Shown here in pieces: positions 52,721 to 64,000 of a DNA stretch of 64,000 bases. The notes beneath the pieces are model-generated. The model was not told the DNA's origin and made no database searches. It worked only from the letters and a program-made list of their open reading frames with translations. Each line of letters starts with the position of its first letter. Positions within the stretch are counted from its first letter, which is position 1. The position numbers were made by a program, and so were the translations under genes. The stretch spans positions 3,957,924-4,021,923 of the forward strand of contig NC_037592.1 of NCBI RefSeq assembly GCF_003073045.1, in the 5' to 3' direction. Source of the stretch: Pomacea canaliculata. Taxonomy: Eukaryota > Mollusca > Gastropoda > Architaenioglossa > Ampullariidae.

Positions 52721-53272
52721 CGCAGTTAACTACTAAAACGAGGCATGCTACTACAAAGCTTCCGGTTCAGTCACATTCTCTGTTTAGGCTCGCCGAGACT
52801 AATAGCGGAGACCTTAGCAAGAGGCCTAGCGTTGGTCTTGGCGGACAGACAGCAATCCACGCATCATGGTTATGCAAAGACATGCTGGGGAGGAAAAGGA
52901 TAGCTAAGTCGTCCGCCCTTGTTTCCATTTTGTTTTCAACGAAGGACCTAGATATCAACAATGAAATAAAAAATATATTGCTAAAATATATAAATGACTT
53001 AGTTATTTTGTAAAAATTTATTTAGAATAGAGGAGTGTGAATGGCAATAGTTTTGCAAGCTCGGAATGCACAGTTACTAGCAGACGACATGGCTGCACCA
53101 TGCTTGGGAGTGACCTCCCCTCATGACACACTGTGGCGGTGGGAGGCACCTCGCGGCAGACGGCAGCACACAATTCAAGATGTCACCCTCCTGTGGAATT
53201 AGGCTTTGAGACTTCGCCTTAGTGTTTACAGTCTCTTTCTTGGATTTTGGTAAGATTAGAAACATCACAGCC

Positions 53273-56200
53273 ATGAGTATTCAAGGCTTCGAGCTTGTTC
53301 CGGCCATTGAGCGTGTGAAGCTTATGTCGGACAAAGCGAGGACCCAGGTGTGTAAATTATGTTTTTGCTTTAAATTTGTGGTCGATGGATGCTATTCTAA
53401 AGTAACTTTAAATGTGATAACTAGTACTAGTTAGGTGAATCTTACATACTCTGCGGAAACTACATACTGACCTAGCGATCCTAGCTTCTGTTCATTTTTC
53501 TGCTCTTCTAGTAAAGACAAAGATTTCGCTGTCTCATTTTACCATTACCCCCACCCCCTAATTGTTTTAATGAATTATATACATTTCCGTATCAGCAGTC
53601 CCCACAAAATCTTCAAGCATCATGAGATAGAAATTTTCGCCTCTTATTAAACAGTGCCATCACGATCTCTGGAGCCAACTATAAAGAAAGATATACTTAC
53701 ATTCTTCTTTAGCTTTATAGAGACACACAAATGATGGATGAATTAAGTTTTTCCTTCAGAATTTTAAATGTTTACAAAGTTCTAAATATTTAAGGGCCTT
53801 TCTAGCAATCGATATACAGATTTATCAATGTTTCAATCAATCATATTATCTTGAAGACTAGACTGATGATTTGGGTTGTTATAATTGTTAGCATCTGTAT
53901 GGTGATAAATGGGCAAGGCTAGTAAGTTGTAATGGTCATCTGTTTCAGATTGAGTGCATTGATGTGTGTGGAAAAAATGTATATATTGGAACAAATGACT
54001 GGTAAAATATTTTTTTAATGTTTTCCTTGGTTGAAACTGTGCATTTTAAAATGTTATTAACACATCAGCGTTCATAATGTTGACTAAAATCAAAGACCAC
54101 TACTATTTAGCTTTATTAGTGCATGTGTTGGTCAAAGATATGTGAGTGATTATTTTCATTATATTAACTCTCTGTTTTAAGAGGATTCTTAAGATTCAGT
54201 AACTAAACCTAATACTTTGGTTTTTTGGTTATAAGCAACAACTGCTTTAAGTCAATTTGCTATGTGTATTTCTAAACACCTGGTGCAGTTGGAGTGTGTA
54301 GGTGAATAATGCGCTATTACCTTGTCCACAGTTTTGTAGTACACTACAATCTAGAAGAACAAAGCAACAATTTTGGCCGCATTACTTTTAAAGCAGAGAA
54401 CAAGGACACAAGTATTTGACGGTTGTAAGTACAGAGAAAAAGATAATAGTTAATCAACAAATTAAGCAATTTGTTATTTATTAGCATTCTTTATTACAAT
54501 GTTTAATATTGACTTTTGAGTGAAGGGGGTTATTGGTCCTACCCACCTATTCTAACCATGTACTTTTATATTATTTGTCATATTTTTTTTCAGTTACACA
54601 ATGTTTTACATGATAATATCTAAACTCTTTTATGTTTCACCATTGCCAAAATTTAACGAGATAGTAAACTTGCTCCAGTCTTCTTTTACTTAAATGTATT
54701 TATTTATTTACTCAGGCGTAGAAAAATGTTAGATTCTAGAATCATTTATCGTGCTTTTCTTTGCAGAAAAAGCCAGTCGTGCAGATAAAAGCTGCATCTG
54801 CTTTGAATAGAATAATGATTCTCTGTGACAACACCCTCACCCTGCTGAATATGTTTGATCTTGAGGTATTTTTTCATTGTAAATTTGTTTTCTGTTTTTA
54901 AAGGAAAATAAATACACATATTGTTCTTGTACAACCTCAGTTTTTAAGCAGTCGTCTTGATTGATTGTCTCATAGCGATATAATTGAAAAATAATAATAA
55001 TAGAATTTGTAGAGTGGCTTTCCTTGTAAGTTCAGTCCTCATTGCATGTTAATTTCTTTTGGTATTTCGGATTTAAATATATACTTTTTAAATTTTTGCA
55101 TCACTTTGTTACTTATTTCTGTGGTTCAGTTTGCTAAAAGTATTTTTTTAAATGATTAAATTGCAAATTAAATTTTATTTTGCAGCCAGTCATGACAGGA
55201 GCCAAAGTAAAAGTGTCAGCTGTTTCAGCATCAATGAAAACCCTATCCGCACAAATCCATTCAGTGTAGAGGTAATATTTTGTTTTTCATAATTACCTCT
55301 CATGTTCATACCAGAGATGAGCGATAAACAATTTTCTACATAGTTTGATATGCTTAAAGATCTTTAAAATGATTTTATTTTTAGTATGAGATTGTCATTT
55401 TAAATGCCAGTAAAATTTACAAGAGGCATATAGATTTAACTTTTTTGCTTGAAAAACTATATCAGAACACAAGTAAAAAATTATCATCCACAAGTCATTC
55501 TAAAAATGTCACATTTTCAAAAGTTAAGGTGTTCCTGTTATAACAGTTTTTAGAAATGAAAGTATTAATGGGAAATAGATCAGTATTGTATATTTTAGAA
55601 GATAGTATGGGTCCTTTAAATTATTTCAGCACTTTTAGATTTCAGTTTGGATTTTCAAACAGATATGTGTGGCTTTGAAGAAGAAAGTTATTCAGCTTTA
55701 TACAGTTACAGAGGACCGTTGATTGCATCTCCGAGACTTGAATGTTCCTGAACCCAGCCAATAGCTGTGGTATGACTAACTGATGAATCTATTCAGTTTC
55801 AGCAGCTACATTCTAAGAAGGATCTAAAGTGTTATTTTTGTGAAACATAGATGAACTAAATACTGATCACTGATAGACAGAAAACAGACCTACTGAGCAG
55901 ATGTGATACTGAATCAACCTGAAATTTTTTACATTAAAATTTTTTTTAACTATTTATAGATTTCACCAAGTCAAGATGGGGGTGGAGTTGACAGTGTAGC
56001 TGATAAACAGTAGAGATTTTATCTGTGAAAGACTGCTGAAGACTCCGGGCTTTAGCGCAGGGGGTATGGGGGTTACATGGCAGAGAAGATGCATTCTGGA
56101 ATGCCATGGACACTTTCTCCTTCACCATCTCCTGAGACAAAAAAAAAAAAAAAGGGCTGTGAGGCCAAGCAGAGTAAGCTAACTGGCTCATACATGGGTA

Positions 56201-59200
56201 CAACCTTTCATAAGTAATGGAGCATTACAGTATATAACTTTTCCAGCATAAGCCACATAACAGTATGTTAATCCCCATGTAGAAACTTTCACGATTTTCA
56301 GTGATTTTCAATGTATGTCTTGTAATTCCATTTCAGGGAATGGATGGGATCCATGTGTGTGCACACTTACTACTCAGTACTGCATGATCAATTCACAAAC
56401 AGGACAAATTACAGACCTCTTTCCTATTGACACAGAACATACCAGTCCTATTGTCAAACGCATTAGTAAGGTGAGTTCTCAGTTTTGTTCTTTTTTTGGA
56501 GAATTAAGATAATTTGTTCAATTATCTCTTTTGACTTAAAATCATTGTATCCCCTCGTTCCCCATTACCTTCCTCTTTCAGACCAAAATGAGCTGTAGAC
56601 CTCAACAAGTGCAAGAACACACATTTTCACAATTTCTGTACTTATTGTCTCTCATGTCCAATTGCCATTATTCCTGACTTGAAGTTCAAGATAAAAAGCT
56701 GACAATAAAATCACAGTTGGAAGAGTTTGCAGGACAGAGTACCTGGGCTACACTGGGTACCCTGGTAAGTTTAATTTATATACTTATATTGTGGTGTTTT
56801 TTTTAACAGGAGGAGTTCCTTTTAAGCAGTCCAAGTGCCCTTGGAATGTTTGTAACATCAGCAGGTATATCTCAGCGTCCACCTATGCAGTGGTCAGACA
56901 ACTGATTGCTGTTGGTTATGTCCATCCATACATCGTGGACCATGAATGATGAATTATCACAGTTCATAGGTAATTTCTGAGAATTGGAACTTTGATGCAC
57001 TGCTAACTCTGGTTGAAAATATGTTTTGAATATGGACAAACATGGAGATTAAGAAATTTGAATATGGACCTATAACTTTGCGTTAAGTGTGGTTTTTCAT
57101 CATTATATGATCAGAAATAAGTTTTGAAATTAATTTAAATTACTTGGAATGTAATTTAATTTCAAATTCAGTCTGATTCTATTGCCCTTTATCTTTATTT
57201 CTTTAGCATTCTGGATCAGCAACAGAAACAAGCCATACCTTCCAAGGGGGTATTGCATTAAATGATTTGATGGTCGGCTGTTTGTTGCTTCCAGTCGAGA
57301 AGTTTACAGCCTTCTACCTGTCCCTTTTGAAACAGGTATTGTGTTCTTGATGTTTGTACAGGTATTGTGTGCCTGATGTTTGTACAGGAAATTGTATGCC
57401 TATATCAAGGACACATTCAACTGTGTGTGATTATAAGGTCACTTATTATGTTTTAAATTTCATTTATTGTCACCTAATATGCACCACACATTTATCTACA
57501 CACACACATTATTTTATGCGTTATAGTTTCTTAAGCATTAATAAAAAACAGAAAGCACTTAACACAAGAATGTTGACAATAGATATTAAATCATTAATAG
57601 GGCTAAACTCAGCTTGATCTCCATCAGTAATTGTCTCTTTTTCTAGTAGAGCTGCTTGAAGAAATAAGCAAATTGTGTTTACTCTTTACCTGTGCATAGC
57701 AGTCATTGATGACAAGCTTATGACACTCATATAGGCCTGTGAAGTCAATCATTTGTGGGATATTCACACTCATTGATTTATTTTGTCTTCCGCCCTTAAG
57801 GTACTAAGAAACTGACAGAGAAAAGGAGATCATTTGTCTTAGAACTAAGTCTTGATGCTGTACAGGTTTTATTAAGTCAGTAGTTGCAGACTCTCTGTAA
57901 ATACCAGCCCTGGTCAACCCAGTTTTAGTTATAAATTTGTGAGTTCATTTGTGCCGATTCATTTAACTGTGTGTAATTTGTGCATAAATATTATTCTTTG
58001 TGGTACAAACATGTTCAAAATTGTGTTTGCACATGCATACAAGCATTCCTGTGAAAGCATAAAATCTTGTTTTAGATCCAAGCTCTTCTAGCAGACAAGC
58101 GTGTGACAGAGGCACTGGAGTTAGCTAAGAATGCTAACCGCACTGGCATGACAAGAGAGAAGTTTCTGAAGGTATTTATTCCCCAGTTAAAAATCATCAT
58201 GCTTTTTTTTTTCTTAACTGCTTATTATTACAGAATTGTACTTTGGAATACTTCTTGGATAAATAATGTGTTCACAATTGTGTTCAATGTTTTATAGTTG
58301 CTTTTGTTGATTTTGAGGGAAAGTGCTTCCACCTCACAGTGATTTCGCACTTATGCTTTATTGAGCTAGTTTATAGCTTTGTGTTTTACAGGCTTAAAGC
58401 TGTTTCAAATGGCTAAGAGATTTTTTTTTTAACCTTGATTTGCCTTAGAAGCCAATAATTTCAGCTATCTCTTGCTATTTCTGGTCAAAAACTACTCAGT
58501 TTGACAGCTGTTAACATTTGTTAATTAAAACAGTTCCAATTAAATGACATGATAAATTTAGAGAAGAAATACCAGGCTTTCCATTCTTCAGTCTTGTAGT
58601 TTTATAAACAACTGTGTAAGAGGGAAGCACACTGGATGTTTGTGGGAGGTCCAAAGAATGTCAATAAATCCCTTGCTGTAGTAAATATGTTACTAACTCT
58701 TTGCTCTTCATTTTTGTTTAAAAAAAATTCCTAAACAAGATTATTCATCCAACCCACATGGTCATCTGTGTTTCGTACTTTCTGGTTTCACATTATACCT
58801 GCATGAATGCATGGGGGGGTGTGTGTGTGTAGAGGGTACATGTATGTCAAATATATTTACAGATTTCTCTGAGTAATAATATTTATTATCAACTACAATG
58901 TTTACATGAATTACTATAGTATTGACATAACATATTCATATGCTATTGCAGATGTACCGAAGAATTCAGCAGCAAGCAGCATTTATCATGTTTGCTCAGC
59001 AAGAGTTTGAAGAGGCTAGAACTCTTTTTAAGGAGAGTGAGATTGACATTAGAGAGGTACAGAATCGTTTTTATGTGTCTCTTTGGCCATGTTAAAGAAA
59101 ACTTAGAGACAGTCCTATAACTTTTGGTTGTTGAGGAGTGAGGTGTTAGAGACCATGCTTAATTCAGTCCAACATTTTTGTGAGGGCAGTGCCTTTCTAC

Positions 59201-62200
59201 TCTCTCCTTCCCAAATCCTCCTAGGTACCCTTCAATCAGTGAGGTCATGGGGAAACTATGCTGCCACCACTGATGTCGTATCAATGTGGCTGGTTGTGTG
59301 CACCTTCAGCCTGACACTAATTGCTCTGATCACTTTGCTCATGCTCTTCCTTATAGGTGTGTAGGTATAACTGAAACAGGGGAAGAGGAGCCATCTTCAG
59401 TATATGGTGCTGTACAAGAAGACTTCTTAGTCTAGTGGTTTGTGCACTGACTGGACTAGAATGGCCTAGGACAGGGATGCCCAACCTACGGCCCGCGGGC
59501 CATATCCGGCCCGCGACACGGTGCCATCCGGCCCGCAAAACTTCTGCCCACAGTGCAGTCGAAATCGGCATTTAGTAATAAAAAAGAAAACTTAAAAAAA
59601 AAAACTAAAAAGGAAGAAGAAAGTATTTATCCCTACGTAGGCGGCGTCTCTCAATCTTTTTTTCGATGGATGAACATTTCGATTCAGTGCTCCGACTTGG
59701 TGTCTCTACGATGCACTGACATTCAGAAGTTGGTTTCGGGTAAACAACTTCAAATATCCCTCTAATTACTACATAATTAATGGCATCAGTACAAACTTGC
59801 TTCTATAAAATGGTATCTGCTCTATTTTTTTTTTCTTTCTTGTATTTTTTGCGGTGAAGTGGCCCGTGGCATGCATGTCGGAAATGTGTATGGCCCGCAG
59901 GCCGAAAAAGGTTGGGCATCACTGGCCTAGGATTTAGGTCTGCACAGCCTGTGATTGGAAATCTCTCCTGCTCAGTGAAAATGAGTACCTGATTTATCAG
60001 GGAAGGAATATGAGGCAGATGTGCCTTAGGCATGCTGAGACACCTATTGCTTCCCCAGCTCCTATGTTTTGGGGCCTTTGCTTTCACCTACCTACTCTTC
60101 ATGATTACAGTTAAGTAGGTGAACTTATTGTGCACCTGCATCTGCATGCTGTCATACTCAGAGCCTATTTACCAGGTAAACACTGTAAAGGGACTAGTAT
60201 CCAAAAATATCTGGATCCTACTTTGCCATGTAGTAAAAACTGCTACAGTTACAGAGGGACATTTGCGGACATTAAGTCCACTTTAGATGATTTCTGGGAC
60301 TAGTGTGTTAAAGGACTGCGTGTCCCCATACTACATACCCTATGATTGCGACTTTGATTGTCTAAATTTTTGTTATAGTTTGAGGCCTTTGAGAAACCAT
60401 CTTCTCGAAGATACCCATTAATGCTTGTAAGTTAATAATTTATAAACTGGGGAATTTTTGTGTGCAGCTCATCAGTGTATATCCCCATTTACTGCCCTCC
60501 AGCTCTAATTTTACAAGATCCGTACCTGCTCTGCATGAGATAGCTGATGTCAACCAACTTGCAAGGGGAGATAAATCAGTTATTGATGACTACAAGTACT
60601 TTCTGCGGACATATTTGGAAGACATTAGAGGTACCAAAGCAGCCTATGGCTTCAAGCTGGTGAGTAGCTTTCAGTCCATCATTTATGAGTGTAAGATGTC
60701 TAAATAGAGAAAGAACATGTGTCATGTACATTATATGATTACATTATTGGTCAATAAAAATGTTAATGTAATGCTATTCATATGTGGCATAACAGATTAA
60801 AAAGAAATGAACATATTTCCTGTTGGATTAGTCTACTGTCTCTCTGCATTGTACTAACATTGTAAAGCTCTAGCAGGGAGACATTTTTTTTTTCTAATTC
60901 AAGAAAGAATTTTCAAAATTTCACAGATTAATAATAATGTGTTTGAACACAACATACTGTTGATTGAGCAGTTCATATTTCTATTAATAGATGGCTGTCT
61001 GCATGACTTAATGATTCTAAGTCTAGAAGTGTGAAATTAACAACAGACCGTATGCAGCTATAATTTACACAAATCATGAGGAATCATGTATACAATGTCC
61101 TAACATCATTTGTTACTTGGAAAAAAAAAATAGCGCAGACCATCATAGTGCTCATGCCCTAGGGAGTGTGAGACAGCATGAATGCTAATTGTTGCATGTT
61201 GAATGAATGCAATAAACATTATTCCTTGGGTGAATGAAAACTTTCTCATCCAGTGAGCAGAACAACAAAAGTTGTGAATTACACATGATGAGACAGGGAA
61301 GTCATTGATCAGGAGCTGGTCAAGATCAAACGCTGAACACAATGTGAGGAATCAAAAGTAGGGAAATTAGACTTGTAGTGCACCTGCCATCAAAAGAGCT
61401 AGAATTTAGATGAAACTTCTTCTTGGGAACTACTGTCGTCTTCCCGGAAGTGACAAAGAGGAAGGAATGCTAGAGCTTTCTGGAGCTGTTCTGGCCATGT
61501 GTGAAGTGAATTTGAAATAGTTTTTGCTAATTGCAGGAGATTGATGTCGCTCTGCTAAAACTTTATGCTGAGACGAACTCGCCAGAGCTCCAGACACTGG
61601 TTGCTGTGGATACAGGTTGTGATCTTGTTGACTGTGTGGAGTGGTTGACAAAGTATCAGAGGTTCCATATCTTGGCATTGCTATACAAGTACCATGGGGA
61701 ACACGATAAGGCTTTAGGTGTTTGGACAAAGTAAGTGTATTGTGCTTTTCACAGTCAAGACTGAATATGGATTTTTCTGTGTATGTACCAGCGCACAAGT
61801 CAGATAAAGTGGAATGTTTATTGAAGATAAAAGCATTGGAAGAACTAGGTTCTTTTTTCAGACCAAAGGGCAATATTGTCAGCAGCAAACATGATTGCTA
61901 CAAGTGGAGTGTTGGAAGAAAGAAAAAATAGGTTTTACAAGATAGTCTTACTTTAGCAGCACTGGCAAGTCTGCACAATATTGATTTGGTCTTTCAGGCT
62001 TGTGGATGATGGAGTAAAGGATGAAGCTTTTCCAGGATTGCCTTTTGTTGTAGAGGTGCTAGCCAAGTAAGTATATCAAAGTTGTGTGTATAAGAGAGAG
62101 AGAGAGTGTGTGTAAGAGAGTGAAGAGTGATTAAGAGAGAAAGAACAAGAACTTATGTTTTATCAGAGACAGGTGATAATGGTAAAGGTTCATGAAAAAA

Positions 62201-63922
62201 AACCAAACAAACAAAAACTCATACTTGAATGGACATGCTTAGTAATTTGGCAAATTTTGAAGAAATGCTGAAACTCTTTCACTGCGCATGATCACAATCA
62301 GCACCAAGCTTTCTTGTTTTGGTCTCTCTGAGAGAAAAATTTTGTCTCTTTCCATGAGAGCACAAACACGTGTGCATGCACACCTGAGATACATGCATAC
62401 CTGCTCAACTTACTGCTTTGTGAACAATGTTTCAGCTTGAGTGACCATGATCTTGTGTGGAAATACATTGACTGGGTTCTTGAAAAGGATGAGGAGCTAG
62501 GAGTTAAGGTTTGCCTGCTACAGCCTTTTGATTGATTGATATTATTGATCTTGTAACAGGCTTTTTTTTATTCTTGCTTTAATGACTGAAGAAAGCAGTT
62601 GGACAGAAAGATCAAAGACAGATCTCTATTGGTGCTTTTGTTGCTTGCTTATCATGAAGTGATTTTTTTTTTGCCAAAGAAAGTAGTTGAATAGAAAAAT
62701 CAAAAGCATGAAGGCAGTTTATCTTTCATTTTTCTTTCAACCTTGCTAAGTAATCATAGAGCATTGTAATCCTTTTAATACTAAATTCTTAAGTGATTCA
62801 AGTACAAAGTGTGAAATGCTCTGAGCCGATCTTTAGCAGCACAACACGTAGGTTTCGTATTTAGATCATGAGAGTTTTATAATTATAAAAATAGCAAGAA
62901 ATGTACTCTGCCACTAACAAATATGAACATGAAAATGTGTCTCATACAGTTAATTTTGAAGTATTCATCAAGATTCTAATATCATTTACTAATGAAAATT
63001 ATGGTCCAAAAAAACAGGTGCTAACAGAAAGACCACCGAATGAGCCTCCGTCAGAACGACTGAGACCAGATGCAGTTATTGATTATTTACACCGATTTCC
63101 AAAAGCTGTCATCACTTACCTGGAATATCTAGTTTTTCAACGCAAACTAGAGGTATCGTGCATAAGTTCGAAGCAGATAAACTATGTTGCCAATAAATAA
63201 GATGGGCATGTTTTTTGTAATTTGATGTTTACGTTGTCAAAAGATTAAAACTGAATAACAGGGATCATAAAAATAAAGGATCATTTTTTTTTCAACATAA
63301 TTTTTCTGTCTCTCACTGACAGTGACCAACTTTATTTGTCCCAGTGGGCTATTTGAACATGGGAAGGTGCTATAGTCACAAAGTAAAAGTTAGAAATAAA
63401 AATGATAAATAAAGTTTGTTGCAAGGTGCAGCGTTAAAAGATGTGAACAGTGAAAAATATTAGCAAATGAAAAGAAAAAAGTTATGGGCAAGTGACAATG
63501 ATATTTTCAATCATTGACAATCACTTTCTGTCTAAAGATGTTAATGTATACATTGTTCGCACTTGTACATTGCACATACACACACATGCACACACAAAAG
63601 CATTAATACCCATTAATGCTTATAAGTTAATAATACCCACCACACATATGCATGCACACTCACCCACAGCCAACTCCACACACACACACACACAGCATAT
63701 ATACCTGTCCTTCCTATTTCCACACACATGAATGTACCCAACACATACACAGGTAAGAAGACTTTGTCTTACAGGAGGTAGGGGAATAGAATCTGTAAAA
63801 AGAAAATTTGTTTTTATGCAGAAGGAGAAATACCACACACATCTTGCAGTCTTATACATGGATACCGTGCTTCAAATGCTTAAGAAAGATGGTGTGAAGA
63901 AGGAGGAACTGGATATAGCCCG
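53273..63922 (+). CDS. TGFBRAP1: TGFBRAP1 / VPS3-like CORVET subunit, 5' part (17 exons)
   Basis: Endosomal tethering factor (metazoan VPS3), first described as a TGF-beta receptor associated protein; binds early endosomes with the VPS class C core. Exons: 53273-53347, 53949-54001, 54332-54424, 54767-54865, 55186-55271, 55663-55769, 56337-56470, 56810-56969, 57207-57335, 58076-58171, 58952-59056, 60468-60659, 61537-61730, 61998-62066, 62436-62508, 63018-63152, 63822-63922, all GT-AG. The N-terminus MSIQGFELVPAIERVKLMSD and CGKNVYIGTNDC begin the CNH beta-propeller; later blocks include KKPVVQIKAASALNRIMILC, LTTQYCMI and SAGISQ-type repeats. From about exon 10 the helical CLH-repeat part follows (MYRRIQQQAAFIMFAQQEF, EIDVALLKLYAETNSPELQT, EKYHTHLAVLYMDTVLQML). 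The last intron donor lies at 63923 and the C-terminal VPS39-type domain is outside the window. Exons 3 and 5-9 carry frameshifts (separate entry), so the conceptual product is interrupted in this sequence. Confidence 0.9.
54332..57335 (+). other. Frameshift-dense segment of TGFBRAP1 (exons 3-9)
   Basis: Splice sites and amino-acid conservation are preserved, but the reading frame breaks repeatedly: exon 3 near 54399 (A run), exon 5 near 55223 (T run), exon 6 near 55719 (T run), 55725 (extra G) and 55753 (C run), exon 7 near 56361, exon 8 near 56902, 56937 (extra G) and 56954 (T run), exon 9 near 57246 (G run), 57266 (T run) and 57330 (A run). Nearly all need one added base at a homopolymer. 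Exon 4 is intact, as are exons 1-2 and 10-17. Correcting each site restores both the family alignment and the exon phase. This pattern is better explained by a locally poor consensus than by a pseudogene. Confidence 0.8.
57331..57388 (+). repeat. 26-bp tandem duplication spanning the exon 9 splice donor
   Basis: ACAGGTATTGTGTTCTTGATG and a second near copy (ACAGGTATTGTGTGCCTGATG) follow one another with a 26-bp period, then ACAGG recurs. Each copy includes the exon-end plus donor motif ACAG|GTATTG, so two candidate donors sit 26 bases apart. Use of the second would add non-multiple-of-three sequence, so the first is taken as real. Confidence 0.75.
59418..60000 (+). mobile_element. tRNA-SINE-like repeat interrupted by a MITE
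   Basis: CTTAGTCTAGTGGTTTGTGC, a tRNA A-box-like start, leads to GGCCTAGGA. There the 453-bp MITE is inserted, and the sequence resumes with GCCTAGGATTTAGGTCTGCA and CCTGTGATTGGAAATC. Joining the flanks gives a continuous tRNA-like head and body. The 3' limit is approximate. It lies in the TGFBRAP1 intron between exons 11 and 12. Confidence 0.5.
59472..59924. mobile_element. Full-length 453-bp hAT-like MITE with 8-bp target duplication
   Basis: Starts CAGGGATGCCCAACCTACGG and ends CGAAAAAGGTTGGGCATCACTG as its inverted complement (14 of 15 terminal bases pair). It is flanked on both sides by GCCTAGGA (59464-59471 and 59925-59932). CAG termini plus an 8-bp duplication point to the hAT superfamily. 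Subterminal GGCCCGCGGGCC-type palindromes occur at both ends. The interior has short frames only and no transposase. It is the reference copy for the fragments at 32168-32409 and 48957-49299. Confidence 0.9.
63546..63730 (+). repeat. CA-rich low-complexity tract in TGFBRAP1 intron 16
   Basis: Several interrupted CA runs occupy this stretch just upstream of exon 17. They generate repetitive Thr/His and Val/Cys frames on the two strands that are not genes. Confidence 0.7.
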
Positions 63923-64000
63923 GTGAGAGAGTCTCTTCTTGCCAGCTAATGACTTGAAATCAGTGAAACTGCTCTTCAGGAAATAATGATAGATGGATGA

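Larger units (their letters stand above)
44398..53272. other. Gene-poor interval between SGCB and TGFBRAP1
   Basis: About 8.9 kb without a recognisable host gene. SGCB and TGFBRAP1 promoters must lie at its two edges, as the genes are transcribed outward. The interior holds the pogo/Tigger-like element, SINE, hAT-like, PIF/Harbinger and LINE pieces listed separately. Apart from these I see AT microsatellites (around 45410-45460), a CA run (about 47798-47816), C runs near 51161 and a relatively GC-rich stretch at 50.6-51.5 kb, with no supported exon. Confidence 0.6.

Noticed and set aside
53273..63922. TGFBRAP1 copy as a processed or duplicated pseudogene
   Set aside because: All introns and splice sites are kept, and the frameshifts are confined to 3 kb with intact exons on both sides; a local sequence error fits better.

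Overview
The window is animal nuclear DNA: AT-rich, with GT-AG introns and no bacterial-style operons. It carries five conserved metazoan genes whose exons can be followed base by base. Together with the tRNA-derived SINEs, DIRS, PIF/Harbinger, hAT and pogo/Tigger remnants and long AT-rich introns, this suggests a marine or freshwater invertebrate, most likely a mollusc (gastropod-like). That placement is inference, and the species cannot be named from sequence alone.

Layout. 1-7.7 kb: no gene recognised; probably the 3' UTR and flank of the first gene. 7.7-22.2 kb (-): a DENND2-type Rab GEF in 17 coding exons. 23.2-25.5 kb (+): complete 60S ribosomal protein L27a in 5 exons, with a 5'TOP-like leader, head to head with DENND2. 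28.8-38.3 kb (-): complete cysteine-string protein DNAJC5 in 6 exons. 40.6-44.4 kb (-): complete beta-sarcoglycan in 7 exons. 44.4-53.3 kb: gene-poor interval packed with transposon debris. 53.3 kb to the window end (+): the first 17 coding exons of TGFBRAP1/VPS3-like, a CORVET tethering subunit; its 3' end lies outside the window.

The genes do not form one pathway. Three relate to membrane traffic (DENND2 Rab GEF, DNAJC5 synaptic-vesicle co-chaperone, TGFBRAP1 endosomal tether), one is a translation housekeeping gene and one is a muscle membrane complex subunit. Nothing shows co-regulation beyond the divergent DENND2/RPL27A pair.

The strongest oddities are: (1) a 3-kb stretch (54.3-57.3 kb) in which six of seven consecutive TGFBRAP1 exons need about a dozen single-base corrections, mostly at homopolymers, while the exons on both sides and all four other genes are clean; (2) a decayed DIRS-like retroelement with inverted repeats and an internal complementary region inside a DENND2 intron; (3) several short DNA transposons with exact or near-exact boundaries and target-site duplications, including a hAT-type MITE nested in a SINE, a 204-bp hAT MITE, a foldback element built of short sub-repeats with a 9-bp duplication, and a pogo/Tigger-like element. 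I found no convincing new multi-gene system.
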